Origin: Devosia sp. 66-14
GTDB lineage: Bacteria; Pseudomonadota; Alphaproteobacteria; Rhizobiales; Devosiaceae
Assembly (NCBI GenBank): GCA_001899085.1
Contig: MKVB01000003.1
Location: forward strand, 330,092 to 394,091
Direction: 5' to 3'
Length of the DNA: 64,000 nucleotides
Positions 24,714 through 35,748 of this stretch are shown here, one piece after another; positions within the stretch are counted from its first letter, which is position 1, and each line of letters opens with the position of its first letter. The translations under genes and the position numbers were made by a program. The notes beneath the pieces were generated by a model. It was not told the origin of the DNA. It was given only the letters and a program-made list of their open reading frames with translations, and searched no databases.

Positions 24714-25223
24714 TCAGCCGGTGCAGCCTTCGATGGCGCGGCTGGCGGCGGTGGCGCCCGACAGCGAGAAGGTCTCGGTGATGCGGATGCCCTTGTCGCT
24801 GGTGCCCTCGATCACGACGGTCGAGCCGGCGCGCAGCGCCGAGGCAAGGTTGTCGTTCTGGTTGGGGTCGAGCAGCCAGGCGGCGTCCTTGTCGGTGAAC
24901 AGCTCGAAATTCTGGCCGCTGATGGTGGCAGTCGCCGTGGTGTCGGGGGCGAACATGAAGCCGGCGACGAGGTTCAGTTCGTTCCGTACGCTCTCGGACG
25001 GACGATTGGTCAGATAGAGCCAGGCTTCGGTGAAATCGTCCGGGCTGGGCGTGACCTCGGTGGGCTTGCTCAGCGCAAAGCAGACCGGGCCGGTCGACTC
25101 CGTCGCGGTATAGGCCGTCCAGTCGCGAAACTCGCCGAGCAGCTTCACGGACTGCGCCATGGCGGCTCCCGACAATGCCGGTACGAGCACCGTGGCGATA
25201 GCTGCAAGAGCGCGGAGTTTCAT
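24714..25223 (-). CDS. Invasion-associated locus B (IalB) family protein 1
   Basis: A 169-residue exported protein; signal peptide MKLRALAAIATVLVPALSGAAMAQ, start at ATG 25223. The mature part carries the IalB features FRDWTAYTATESTGPVCFALSKP, LYLTNRPSESVRNELNLVAGF and GIRITETFSLSGATAA, with a Cys pair around TGPVCF and EGCTG. IalB was named for Bartonella, but homologues are widespread in Hyphomicrobiales. Tandem with a paralogue. Confidence 0.85.
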   Translation of the reverse strand: MKLRALAAIATVLVPALSGAAMAQSVKLLGEFRDWTAYTATESTGPVCFALSKPTEVTPSPDDFTEAWLYLTNRPSESVRNELNLVAGFMFAPDTTATATISGQNFELFTDKDAAWLLDPNQNDNLASALRAGSTVVIEGTSDKGIRITETFSLSGATAASRAIEGCTG

Positions 25224-25332
25224 GGGCGGGGACCTCGAGGGTTCGGCGGTTGGTAGCAGGCAATGCCGGCTGGGTTCAATCGCCGAACGTTCTGCAAGGG
25301 TGCGCGGTTTCACGGCGAGCGTGAAACCGGCG

Positions 25333-25872
25333 TCAGTTACAGGCCTTGCCGATCTCGCCCAGGGCGGCGGTGACGCCGGACAGGCTGTAATTGTCGACCA
25401 TCTTGTTGCCCTTCTGCGAGGTGCCGTTGACGGTCAGCTTGGTGCCGGCCTTCAACGCCTCGACGAAGGTCGCCTCGTCGGCCTCGACGGCGAGCCAGGC
25501 GGCCTCGCCTTCGGTGACCATCGGGAAGGTCTTGCCGTCGATGGTGGCGGTGACGCTGGAATTGGTGGGGTGGAACGGATAGCCGACCTGGGTCTGGACT
25601 TCGTTCTTGGTGCCCAGGCCCTTCCGGTTGATCACCAGGAAATGGATCGGGCTGCGCCGGACCGGGCTGCCGTTGACTTCCTTGGGGCTCCAGTCGTCGG
25701 GCGAGGCGGAAATGTAGCACATGGCGCCATTGGCGTCCGTACCGGTCCAGGCGGTCCACGCCTTGAACGTGCCCAGCTGCTTGATTTCCTGCGCCGAGGC
25801 CGGCGCGGTTGCCAAGCCGAGGCAGAAACCTGCAGCCAGCAGACCAGCCAGCGCCAAACGAGATGATGTCAT
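25333..25872 (-). CDS. Invasion-associated locus B (IalB) family protein 2
   Basis: A 179-residue paralogue of the next gene. The signal peptide (MTSSRLALAGLLAAGFCLGLATAPASAQ) begins at ATG 25872. The mature part has FKAWTAWTGTDANGAMCYISASP, VINRKGLGTKNEVQTQVGYPFHPTNSS and DNYSLSGVTAALGEIGKACN. The pair arises from a tandem duplication. Role: periplasmic or outer-membrane-associated small protein; function not known. Confidence 0.85.
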   Translation of the reverse strand: MTSSRLALAGLLAAGFCLGLATAPASAQEIKQLGTFKAWTAWTGTDANGAMCYISASPDDWSPKEVNGSPVRRSPIHFLVINRKGLGTKNEVQTQVGYPFHPTNSSVTATIDGKTFPMVTEGEAAWLAVEADEATFVEALKAGTKLTVNGTSQKGNKMVDNYSLSGVTAALGEIGKACN

Positions 25873-26074
25873 CGCCCGAACATCCTTGTCCGAAGTTGCG
25901 CAACCAGCACCTGAGCATCCTGCCATGGCATGGTTACCAAGGTCTCAAACCGGCCGCGAATTTGAATTAAGTCGTGACCTTAGCGGCAATCTTGTCGGCA
26001 ATTTGACGTCCCAAATCGCCGAAAATCCTGTTTGGGCCTGCATGGTGAAGGAAGCGTTAACGCCCGCCTTCGCC

Positions 26075-26614
26075 TCACGCGGCCAGTGGGTAGCTCTGCT
26101 CGACCAGGTAGGGGCCGCCGCCGACGGAATCGCGCGAGGAAAACAGCACGAAACGGCCGACCTTGAACTCCAGCGGCTCGAAGCGGCCGGAGAAGGCGAT
26201 GAAGCGCGCCACCTCCTCGGCCGATACGCCGCGCAGACGGGCCAGGGCCACGTGCGGTACGAATTTCCGGCCTTCCGGGGCCAGCCCGCAGCGCTGCAGC
26301 ACGCGTTCCTGCGCAGCTTGCAGGCGGAGCAGGGCGGCATTGCTGGAGCAGCCGGCGAACAGCGCCCGCGGGGTGTTGCCGCCGAACGAGCCGAGATGAT
26401 CGAGCTTGACGGTGAAGGCCTCGCTGTCGGCCAGCCGATCCAGCATATCGGTCACTTCGCTCGCCACATGGTGATCGACGTCGCCGATGAAGCGCAAGGT
26501 AATGTGATAGTTCTCGGTGTCGATCCAGCGGGCGCCGAACAGGCCGCCCCGCTTCAGCGAGAGCGCCAGCCCCACCTCGGGCGGGACCTCGATTCCGGTA
26601 AAGAGCCTGGGCAT
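26075..26614 (-). CDS. thpR: RNA 2',3'-cyclic phosphodiesterase (ThpR/LigT)
   Basis: A 179-residue 2H phosphoesterase. Both catalytic HxTx-type motifs are present: YHITLRFIGDV and KFVPHVALARL (a degenerate second motif, HVAL). GGGAGGGTCGA precedes ATG 26614. It hydrolyses 2',3'-cyclic phosphates at RNA ends or ligates tRNA halves in vitro. An upstream start is unlikely because it would add a non-conserved arginine-rich tail. Confidence 0.88.
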   Translation of the reverse strand: MPRLFTGIEVPPEVGLALSLKRGGLFGARWIDTENYHITLRFIGDVDHHVASEVTDMLDRLADSEAFTVKLDHLGSFGGNTPRALFAGCSSNAALLRLQAAQERVLQRCGLAPEGRKFVPHVALARLRGVSAEEVARFIAFSGRFEPLEFKVGRFVLFSSRDSVGGGPYLVEQSYPLAA

Positions 26615-26899
26615 TCGACCCTCCCTTTGCCGCGGTGAGCCGGGTGATTCGGGCTCATCTACAGGTGAAACGTAGCGACGCAGGATGGCTGCCGCAAGAC
26701 AGCCGGCGTGCATCGCCGGACGGTTTGCCTCGTGAGGCGAAGAGCGACGGATAAGCCGTTGAAGAACTGCGACATTACGGAACGTTAAGGTAAGGTTCCG
26801 CAGTCTTGTATTGTCCGAGGTGTGCCCTCATATTGTGTGATCGACGGCAGAGGCTCGGAGGAGCGCCCGTCACGTCGCCAGGAAAGGGATTTATTCGTC

Positions 26900-27673
26900 A
26901 TGGCTGAATTCGACCGTCCGACTATCGCCGCTCAGCGGGCCGGAACCGCCGCGGCCATCGATGAGGGCCTGCGCAGCTATATGCTGAAGGTCTACAACTA
27001 CATGGGCATCGGCCTGGTGGTGACGGGTGTCGTCGCCTACTTCGCTCATGCGTGGTCCACCACTACCGATCCGACGCAGGCAGTGGGCCAGCTGGCCAAC
27101 GGCACGCTGGTCACCCAGTGGGGCTCGTTGATCTACGCCTCGCCGCTGCAGTGGGTCATCATGTTTGCGCCGCTGGCCTTCGTGCTGGTGCTGAGCTTCG
27201 GCATCAACCGGCTTTCCGGCGCCACCGCGCAGCTGCTGTTCTGGGTGTTTGCGGCCGTCATGGGCCTCAGCCTCAGCTCGATCTTCATGGTCTATACCGA
27301 TGCCTCGATCGCCAAGGTGTTCTTCATCTCGGCGGCGACGTTCGGTGCGATGAGCCTGTACGGCTACACCACCAAGCGTGACCTCACGAGCATCGGCAAC
27401 TTCCTGATCATGGGCCTGATCGGCCTGATCATCGCCTCGATCGTCAACATCTTCCTCGCTTCGAGCATGCTCGACTTCGCCATCTCGGCGATCGGCGTGC
27501 TGATCTTCGTCGGCCTCACCGCCTACGATACGCAGCGGATCAAGGAGAGCTACGACGAGGGCCACGGGGCCGAGGTGCTGCAGAAGACCGCCGTGATGGG
27601 CGCCCTGTCGCTCTACCTCGACTTCATCAACCTGTTCATGATGCTGCTCCGCCTGTTCGGTAACCGCGAATAA
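26900..27673 (+). CDS. Bax inhibitor-1/YccA family membrane protein
   Basis: A 257-residue polytopic protein with seven hydrophobic segments, including YNYMGIGLVVTGVVAYFAH, FAPLAFVLVLSFGIN and IFVGLTAYDTQRIKE, the BI-1 hallmark with its C-terminal aspartate. AGGAAAGGGA at 26880-26889 before ATG 26900 fixes the start over an in-frame GTG at 26822. BI-1 proteins are proton-sensitive cation leak channels. A terminator follows. Confidence 0.93.
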   Translation: MAEFDRPTIAAQRAGTAAAIDEGLRSYMLKVYNYMGIGLVVTGVVAYFAHAWSTTTDPTQAVGQLANGTLVTQWGSLIYASPLQWVIMFAPLAFVLVLSFGINRLSGATAQLLFWVFAAVMGLSLSSIFMVYTDASIAKVFFISAATFGAMSLYGYTTKRDLTSIGNFLIMGLIGLIIASIVNIFLASSMLDFAISAIGVLIFVGLTAYDTQRIKESYDEGHGAEVLQKTAVMGALSLYLDFINLFMMLLRLFGNRE

Positions 27674-27743
27674 TCGCCGGGCGCTTTCAGGTTCGAAAGC
27701 GTGACTGATAGAAGGAATCAGCAAGTCTGATTGGAAGTTTCGG

Positions 27744-27778
27744 GGGCCGCGATCTATCAAGATCGCGGCCCTTTCGTT
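27744..27778 (+). terminator. Terminator after the BI-1 gene
   Basis: Stem GGGCCGCGATC (27744-27754) and GATCGCGGCCC (27761-27771), loop TATCAA, then TTCGTTTAT. It lies before the GNAT start at 27794. A further hairpin CGCTTTC/GAAAGCG sits at about 27682-27700. Confidence 0.85.
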
Positions 27779-27793
27779 TATCCCGAGTTCCCG

Positions 27794-28291
27794 ATGTCCG
27801 ATGTCGTCTTCCGCCCTTTCGCCTGGTCCGACGTGCCGGACATCACCGCGATCTATCGACCCTATGTCGAGGAAACGGTGATCACCTTCGAGACCGAGGT
27901 TCCGGCGGAGACGGAGATGGCGGAGCGCTTCGGGAAGCTCAAGGCGCTGGGGCACCCGCTGATCGTCGCCGAGCGCGCCGGCACGGTGCTCGGTTATGCC
28001 TATGCCTCGTTCTACCGGCCGCGCGCCGCCTACCGCTTCACCTGCGAGGACTCGATCTACCTGCGACAGGATGCAGTGGGGCAGGGGATCGGCGGGCGGC
28101 TGCTCGACGAACTGATAGTCCAGAGCCGCGCCGCCGGGTTCAAGCAGATGATCGCAGTGATCACGGCGGAGCGCGCCAACTCGGTGCGGCTGCACGAAAA
28201 GGCCGGCTTCCGGCATGTCGGACGCTACGAGGCGGTGGGGTACAAGTTCGACCGCTGGCTCGATATCGTGCATTTGCAGAAGGCGCTGTGA
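27794..28291 (+). CDS. Phosphinothricin N-acetyltransferase-like GNAT
   Basis: A 165-residue GNAT of the PAT/MddA type: DITAIYRPYVEETVITFETEVP, FYRPRAAYRFTCEDSIYL, GQGIGGRLLDEL and KAGFRHVGRYEAVGYKFDRWLDIVHLQ. Family members acetylate phosphinothricin or methionine derivatives such as methionine sulfoximine. Start at 27794 is after the BI-1 terminator; an upstream in-frame ATG at 27731 would put the terminator inside the gene and is rejected. Confidence 0.88.
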   Translation: MSDVVFRPFAWSDVPDITAIYRPYVEETVITFETEVPAETEMAERFGKLKALGHPLIVAERAGTVLGYAYASFYRPRAAYRFTCEDSIYLRQDAVGQGIGGRLLDELIVQSRAAGFKQMIAVITAERANSVRLHEKAGFRHVGRYEAVGYKFDRWLDIVHLQKAL

Positions 28292-28315
28292 GCGAGGCCG
28301 CAAGGCGCGGTGCGA

Positions 28316-28507
28316 ATGGTGAACCCAGACAGTGAGGCGATCGCTGCTTACCCCGACAGCCGGCTCGACAGCTGGCCGTTCGCGACGGACCTGCTGACCA
28401 AGGACCTACCTAGTTCACTCATCGTAACGGTGATCGTCCTCACAGGCTCCTTCGCCATCGCCTACTGGTATGTGCGGCGGAAGCAGCGGCGCGGTGAAGA
28501 CCGGTAG
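28316..28507 (+). CDS. Small single-pass membrane protein
   Basis: A 63-residue protein with one hydrophobic helix (SSLIVTVIVLTGSFAIAYWYV, residues about 33-53) followed by a positive tail RRKQRRGEDR, so a cytoplasmic C-terminus is expected. GCAAGG lies upstream of ATG 28316; a GTG at 28310 is an alternative. No family is recognised. Its position right after the GNAT gene on the same strand supports translation, but it remains tentative. Confidence 0.45.
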   Translation: MVNPDSEAIAAYPDSRLDSWPFATDLLTKDLPSSLIVTVIVLTGSFAIAYWYVRRKQRRGEDR

Positions 28508-28522
28508 GCGCGCGGGGCCTTC

Positions 28523-28990
28523 TTACCGGAGCCGCTTTTCCATGGGGTAGCAGAGCATGCCGCGGTCCGCTTCCGCCGGGCCGGCATCGTGCCAGCCATT
28601 GGCGAGATAAAAGCGGTGGGCGGTGCCGGTGCTGGTCAGCCTGGCGACGTCGGCGCCGGACAGGCGGATGCGATCCTCCAGCGCGGCGAGCAGGGCCTTG
28701 CTGACGCCGTGGAAGCGGTGACCCGGGGCGACGTAGTTGAGACCGATCTCATCGGGTCCGTTCAGGCAGCCGACGGCGGCGATCTCGCCGTCGCGCTCGG
28801 CGACGAGCAGAGCGGCTCCCGGCCGATCGAACATCCTGGCCACCATCTGGGGCGTCTTGTTGCGGAGCCAGCCGGCAAGGATCTCGGGATCATCGCGGTG
28901 GTCGGCGGTGCAGAGCTCGCGGATCGAGGCGGTGAGCACGGCGCTCATCGCCTCGGCATCGGCCGGCACAGCCGGGCGGACGGCGATCAT
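28523..28990 (-). CDS. GNAT family N-acetyltransferase
   Basis: A 155-residue GNAT: IAVRPAVPADAEAMSAVLTASI at the start, NYVAPGHRFHGVSKALLAALEDR for acetyl-CoA binding and STGTAHRFYLANGWHDAGP at the end of the fold. It overlaps the upstream DUF2794 gene by 4 bp (ATGA, 28987-28990), so is translationally coupled to it. Substrate unknown. Confidence 0.88.
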   Translation of the reverse strand: MIAVRPAVPADAEAMSAVLTASIRELCTADHRDDPEILAGWLRNKTPQMVARMFDRPGAALLVAERDGEIAAVGCLNGPDEIGLNYVAPGHRFHGVSKALLAALEDRIRLSGADVARLTSTGTAHRFYLANGWHDAGPAEADRGMLCYPMEKRLR

Positions 28991-29382
28991 TTGACGAGAG
29001 CGAGTTCCAGCACGCGCAGCACCGTGGTGAGGTCGTGGCCGCGCTTCAGCACGCGGCCCTCCTGGCTCACCACCATGTACTGGCCCTGCTTGAGGCGAAG
29101 CCTGGGGTTCTTCTCGACCACATAGAGCGGCCGCTCGGAGGCGCGCTTGTAGATCGAAAACAGGGCACGGTCCCGCAGGAAGTCGAGGGCATAGTCGCGC
29201 CACTCGCCGCTGACGACCTTGCGACCATAGAGGTTGAGGATGGTCTGCAGTTCCTTGCGGTCAAAAGTGACCGCGGGCACGAAACGGTTGTGGTTGGCCG
29301 GCTGGAGCTCGCCGGCGCCGGGGCTCGCCGCCGTGAAATCGATGAGGAGCGCTGATCCAGACTGCTCGGGTTCGTCCACCAT
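28987..29382 (-). CDS. DUF2794 family protein
   Basis: A 131-residue protein with the DUF2794 signature: FDRKELQTILNLYGRKVVSGEWRDYALDFLRDRALFSIYKRASERPLYVVEKNP. The family is restricted to alphaproteobacteria and has no assigned function. Its start marks one side of a 333-bp gap that holds a candidate small RNA on the other strand. Confidence 0.9.
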   Translation of the reverse strand: MVDEPEQSGSALLIDFTAASPGAGELQPANHNRFVPAVTFDRKELQTILNLYGRKVVSGEWRDYALDFLRDRALFSIYKRASERPLYVVEKNPRLRLKQGQYMVVSQEGRVLKRGHDLTTVLRVLELALVK

Positions 29383-29504
29383 ACCTCGGCCTCGTCACCT
29401 CGTTGTCATGATCGCGTCATTCGCAACGCTTGGCAAGCCGCTCGGATGCATCGGATCGGGCATGACGCGAGGCCGCCGCCGGCCGCCGCAAAGGTTAATG
29501 CAGA

Positions 29505-29688
29505 ATCCCTATTTCGGTCACAATCCCTCCCAGTTGGCGCCAGATTGACCCGGCATCTTATCACCATTGCCTCCAGTGGCCGGCAAGCGGGCTGACCGAG
29601 CCCCCAAACCACGATGCTCGTTTGCCGGCCGCCTCTTACATGCACAGTCATTCTCCTCCCGCCTGCGCAAGCTGGCGGGAGTTTTGTT
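29505..29688 (+). ncRNA. Candidate small RNA with CCUCC-loop hairpins
   Basis: The 333-bp gap 29383-29715 lies between two minus-strand genes, yet carries a strong plus-strand terminator (29656-29688). Upstream lie hairpins with CCTCC in the loop: CAAT/GTTG (29521-29536) and CCATT/AGTGG (29564-29579). A 13-15-bp stem (29578-29592 with 29616-29630) follows, whose two G-U pairs exist only in the plus-strand RNA. CCTCC occurs at 29526-29530, 29570-29574 and 29655-29659. Loops of this kind can pair with Shine-Dalgarno sequences. The 5' end and promoter are not defined. Confidence 0.6.
29656..29688 (+). terminator. Rho-independent terminator on the plus strand
   Basis: CTCCCGCC (29656-29663) pairs with GGCGGGAG (29674-29681), followed by TTTTGTT. 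There is no plus-strand protein gene upstream, so it points to a non-coding transcript. Confidence 0.85.
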
Positions 29689-29715
29689 ATGGGGTCGGGC
29701 GAGCGGGAGTGGTGA

Positions 29716-30447
29716 TCAGCGGGTGAAGCTGGCGGCGCCGAGGATCGGGCCGGGCAGGCCGCCGCGATCCGCCTGGATCAGGATGACGGCGCCATTGGAG
29801 CGGCCGGTCAGCACTTCGGAAAGCGGCAGCGTCAGCTCGGCGCCGGCATCGGCCTTCCACATGCCCAGCACCTGGCGCCCGGTGACGATCTGGGTATAGG
29901 CGACCTTCTTGCCCTCGTTCTCGCCGCGCTCGATGGTTACGTCGGCATGATCGAGGAAAGTGACCAGCCAGATCATCGCATCGGACTGGCCCGGCTTGCC
30001 GGGAACCGAAATCTGCAGCATGTCGCCGGCGGCTTCCACCAGCTTCACGTCAAGCGGCAGCGAGGCGCCGCCCAATGCCTTGGTGACGGCATCGCGCTTG
30101 GAGCCGACGAGGCCGCCCTTGCCGTTGACCACCAGCTGCGGGGTGAAGATGCGGGACGAGCCCCAGCTCTCGGCGTAGTCCCCCTGGCGGTCGGAATTCT
30201 CCTTGGTGCCGAACGTGTCTTCCCAGCCGATATAGTCCCAGTAGTCGACATGGTAGGCGAGGGCGAGCACATCGGGGCGCCTGCTCATCTCGGTGAGCAT
30301 GGCGTCGGCCTTGGGGCAAGAGGCGCATCCCTGCGAGGTGAACAGTTCGAGCACGGCCTTGGGCGCAAGCTTGATCTCGCCCGCGAGGGCGGAAGACATC
30401 AAGGCAAGCGAAAGGGAGACGCCGCAAAATAACGCACGAGAAAGCAT
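29716..30447 (-). CDS. DUF1223 family secreted thioredoxin-like protein
   Basis: A 243-residue exported protein (signal peptide MLSRALFCGVSLSLALMSSALA). The motif LELFTSQGCASCPKADAML contains the CxxC redox site (CASC), and YHVDYWDYIGWEDTFGTKENSDRQ is the family's second signature. DUF1223 proteins resemble thioredoxin folds and are common in Rhizobiales. It stands next to acnA, as in other members of the order. Confidence 0.9.
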   Translation of the reverse strand: MLSRALFCGVSLSLALMSSALAGEIKLAPKAVLELFTSQGCASCPKADAMLTEMSRRPDVLALAYHVDYWDYIGWEDTFGTKENSDRQGDYAESWGSSRIFTPQLVVNGKGGLVGSKRDAVTKALGGASLPLDVKLVEAAGDMLQISVPGKPGQSDAMIWLVTFLDHADVTIERGENEGKKVAYTQIVTGRQVLGMWKADAGAELTLPLSEVLTGRSNGAVILIQADRGGLPGPILGAASFTR

Positions 30448-30537
30448 GGCGACGTTTGTAGGCAGGCGGGGTGTCCCGCGCGAGTCAAATCGGCGCGACT
30501 TTGCGTGATGGGGAAAAGAGAGAACGGATGGCGCAGT

Positions 30538-30712
30538 CGGCGGCCCTCTCCCGCTTGCGGGGGAGGGGGAACCAGCCGGCAGGCTGGTGGGAGGGGGGTG
30601 CCACAAACACCGGCCTCCGCCCAGTCCGCCCACCTTCCGTGCGTGGGGCACCCCCCCTCCCACCGCCTCACGGCGGTCCCCCCCTCCCCCGCGAGCGGGA
30701 GAGGGCCGCCGA
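30538..30712. repeat. Long inverted repeat (family 2) downstream of acnA
   Basis: Outer arms of more than 30 bp pair with few mismatches: 30538-30569, beginning CGGCGGCCCTCTCCCGC, and 30680-30712, ending GCGGGAGAGGGCCGCCG. The interior has further C/G-rich inverted units. The gap 30448-30745 (298 bp) has no other feature. A transcript of either strand would form a very stable cruciform-like hairpin. Confidence 0.8.
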
Positions 30713-30745
30713 CTGAGCCGCCGGAGGTGAGGTCTACCGCGCTAC

Positions 30746-33511
<2,766 letters not shown>

Positions 33512-33648
33512 GGGTGTCGCCTTCACGCGCTGGTGTTGCAAGGCGCCGCCCGGTCCTGACGCCGGACCGTAAAAGGCCCGGGAGACCGGGGGCAGAGGTC
33601 GTCTGACTGGAAGCATTCCAATCTACGGCTGGCTTATAGAGAAACTAC

Positions 33649-34323
33649 ATGACGCTTGCCAGTGGTGACTTGGGTTCATTAGGCATGGCGGCCATGAACC
33701 AGCCGATGCCCGTTTCCGAGGCTTTTCAACCGCATCTCAGCGTCCGTGGCCTCAGCGTGCGGCGCGGCGAGCGGCTGCTGTTCGCCGATCTCCAGTTCGA
33801 GCTCGCACCCGGCGGGGTGTTGCTGCTGCGCGGACCGAACGGGGTGGGGAAGTCGACATTGCTGCTGGCGGTCGCCGGAATCGTGCGTGCCGATAGCGGG
33901 CGCATCGAGGGCGCGGAGCCGACCGAGCTGCACCTCGTCAACTACCAGAGCGGGCTGAAGGGCCGGCTCACGGTCCGCGAGAACCTGAAATTCTGGCAAG
34001 CGATGAACGGCGCCACCGGACTCGGGCTCGAGGCGGCGCTCGACGCCGTGGGGATCGGTGGGCTGGGCGTGCTGGAAGCGGGCTATCTGTCATCGGGGCA
34101 GTTGCGGCGGCTGGCGCTGGCGCGGCTGCTGGTCAGCGCGCGGCCGATCTGGCTGCTCGACGAGCCGAGCGCGGCGCTCGACGCCGAGGGCGAGGCGCTG
34201 CTGGGACAACTGATCGACGCGCACCGGGCGCGCGGCGGCATCGCGGTGATCGCAACGCATCACGACCTGCGGCTGGCCGATCCGGCGGGCGTGGAAACGC
34301 TGCTCCTGGGAGGTGTGTCGTGA
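33649..34323 (+). CDS. ccmA: Heme exporter ATP-binding protein CcmA
   Basis: A 224-residue ABC ATPase for cytochrome c maturation. Walker A GPNGVGKST, signature LSSGQLRRLALARL, Walker B IWLLDEPSAALD and switch ATHHDL are all present. With CcmB it forms the ATP-driven part that releases holo-CcmE from CcmC. The exact start is uncertain: ATGs at 33685 and 33694 are also in frame. It opens the ccmABCDG operon; its stop overlaps the GTG start of ccmB by 4 bp. Confidence 0.95.
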   Translation: MTLASGDLGSLGMAAMNQPMPVSEAFQPHLSVRGLSVRRGERLLFADLQFELAPGGVLLLRGPNGVGKSTLLLAVAGIVRADSGRIEGAEPTELHLVNYQSGLKGRLTVRENLKFWQAMNGATGLGLEAALDAVGIGGLGVLEAGYLSSGQLRRLALARLLVSARPIWLLDEPSAALDAEGEALLGQLIDAHRARGGIAVIATHHDLRLADPAGVETLLLGGVS

Positions 34324-34973
34324 CCGCGTTCCGGGCACTGATCGGGCGCGATCTCAAGCTGGCGTTCCGCGCCGGCGGCGAGGCGCTGACGCTGGTGCTG
34401 TTCTTCGTCATGGTGGCGGTGATCGTGCCGTTCGCCATCGGGCCGGATCGGCCGCAACTGACCCGGCTGGCGCCGGCGATCGTCTGGATCGCGGCGTTCC
34501 TCTCCATGCTGCTCGGGCTCGACCGGCTGTTCCGCAATGACGATGAGGACGGCTCGCTGACCCTGTTGCGTCACGCCAACCTGCCGCTCGAAGCGGTGGT
34601 TGCCGCAAAAGTGATTGCCCATTGGCTGGTGACGGCGCTGCCGCTGCTGCTGGCGACGCCGGTGCTGGCCTTGCTGCTCTCGATGTCGTGGGCGCAGTGG
34701 GGACAGACCGTGCTGGCGCTGCTGATCGGCACACCGGCGCTGGTGAGCTTCGGCGCGCTGGGGGCTGCGGTGACCGTGGGGCTCCGGCGCGGCGGGCTGA
34801 TCGCGCCGGTGCTGATCCTGCCGCTGTCGATTCCGGTGATGATCTTCGGGGTCGGGATGCTGGATCCGCTCGCCGGCAGTGGCGCGACATTGTTCCTCAT
34901 TGCCTTGAGCCTCGTGGTGACGGCCTTCTCACCCTTCGCGGCCGCGCTTGCCTTGCGCGTGGCTGGGGAATAG
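34320..34973 (+). CDS. ccmB: Heme exporter permease CcmB
   Basis: A 217-residue membrane protein with six hydrophobic segments and the CcmB features RDLKLAFRAGGEALTLVLFFVMV and LFRNDDEDGSLTLL. Start is GTG 34320, overlapping the ccmA stop (GTGA). Works with CcmA in the cytochrome c maturation system I. Confidence 0.95.
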   Translation: MTAFRALIGRDLKLAFRAGGEALTLVLFFVMVAVIVPFAIGPDRPQLTRLAPAIVWIAAFLSMLLGLDRLFRNDDEDGSLTLLRHANLPLEAVVAAKVIAHWLVTALPLLLATPVLALLLSMSWAQWGQTVLALLIGTPALVSFGALGAAVTVGLRRGGLIAPVLILPLSIPVMIFGVGMLDPLAGSGATLFLIALSLVVTAFSPFAAALALRVAGE

Positions 34974-34983
34974 AGCGAAGTCC

Positions 34984-35748
34984 ATGTCCGTCGATACCGT
35001 CAAACAACCCAACTGGTTCAGCCGCCTGGCGCATCCGGGGCAGTTCCTCGCCTGGTCGCGCTATCTGGTCTGGCCTCTGGCCATCGCCACCCTGCTCAGC
35101 TTTGCCATCGGGCTGTGGTTCGCCTTCTTCAACTCGCCCGAGGACTACCAGATGGGCGACATGGTGCGCGTCATGTACGTGCACGTGCCGAATGCCTGGC
35201 TGAGCCAGCTGGTCTATGGCGTGATGGCGGTTTCGGCGCTCGGCACCCTGGTCTGGCGGCATCCGCTGGCCGACGTGGCCAACAAGGCGGCGGCGCCGCT
35301 CGGCGCGGTGTTCACCGCGCTGGCGCTCTATACCGGTTCGCTGTGGGGCCGGCCGACCTGGGGCACGTTCTGGGAGTGGGACGGGCGCATGACCTCCACG
35401 CTGGTGCTGCTGCTGATCTATCTGGGCATCATCGCGCTGTGGCGGGCCTTCGACGACCAGCTCAAGGCGGGGCGGATCGTCGCCATCGTGACGCTGGTCG
35501 GGGCGCTGAACATCCCGGTGATCAAGTTCTCGGTCGACTGGTGGAACACCCTGCACCAGCCGGCGAGCGTGTTCACTGCCTCCGGGCCGAAGATGCCGGC
35601 TTCGATCCTGACACCGCTGCTGGTGATGATGCTGGCCTTCACGCTGCTGTTCGCGCTGCTGCAGGTGGTGCGGATGCGGACCGAGATTTTGCGCCGCCGG
35701 GCCGAGACGCTGAGCCGGCAGGCCGCCTTGCAGGGAGCCGCCAAGTGA
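34984..35748 (+). CDS. ccmC: Heme lyase/handling protein CcmC
   Basis: A 254-residue membrane protein with six hydrophobic segments. The heme-handling WWD-type motif is WGTFWEWDGRMTSTLV, and the conserved VHVPNAWLS precedes it. It loads heme on CcmE. Start at ATG 34984 (MSVDTVKQP) avoids overlap with ccmB. The stop overlaps the ccmD start (GTGA). Confidence 0.95.
   Translation: MSVDTVKQPNWFSRLAHPGQFLAWSRYLVWPLAIATLLSFAIGLWFAFFNSPEDYQMGDMVRVMYVHVPNAWLSQLVYGVMAVSALGTLVWRHPLADVANKAAAPLGAVFTALALYTGSLWGRPTWGTFWEWDGRMTSTLVLLLIYLGIIALWRAFDDQLKAGRIVAIVTLVGALNIPVIKFSVDWWNTLHQPASVFTASGPKMPASILTPLLVMMLAFTLLFALLQVVRMRTEILRRRAETLSRQAALQGAAK

Noticed and set aside
29406..29651. An 81-codon minus-strand open frame over the candidate sRNA
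   Set aside because: No ribosome site or motif, and the RNA stem with G-U pairs favours the other strand.
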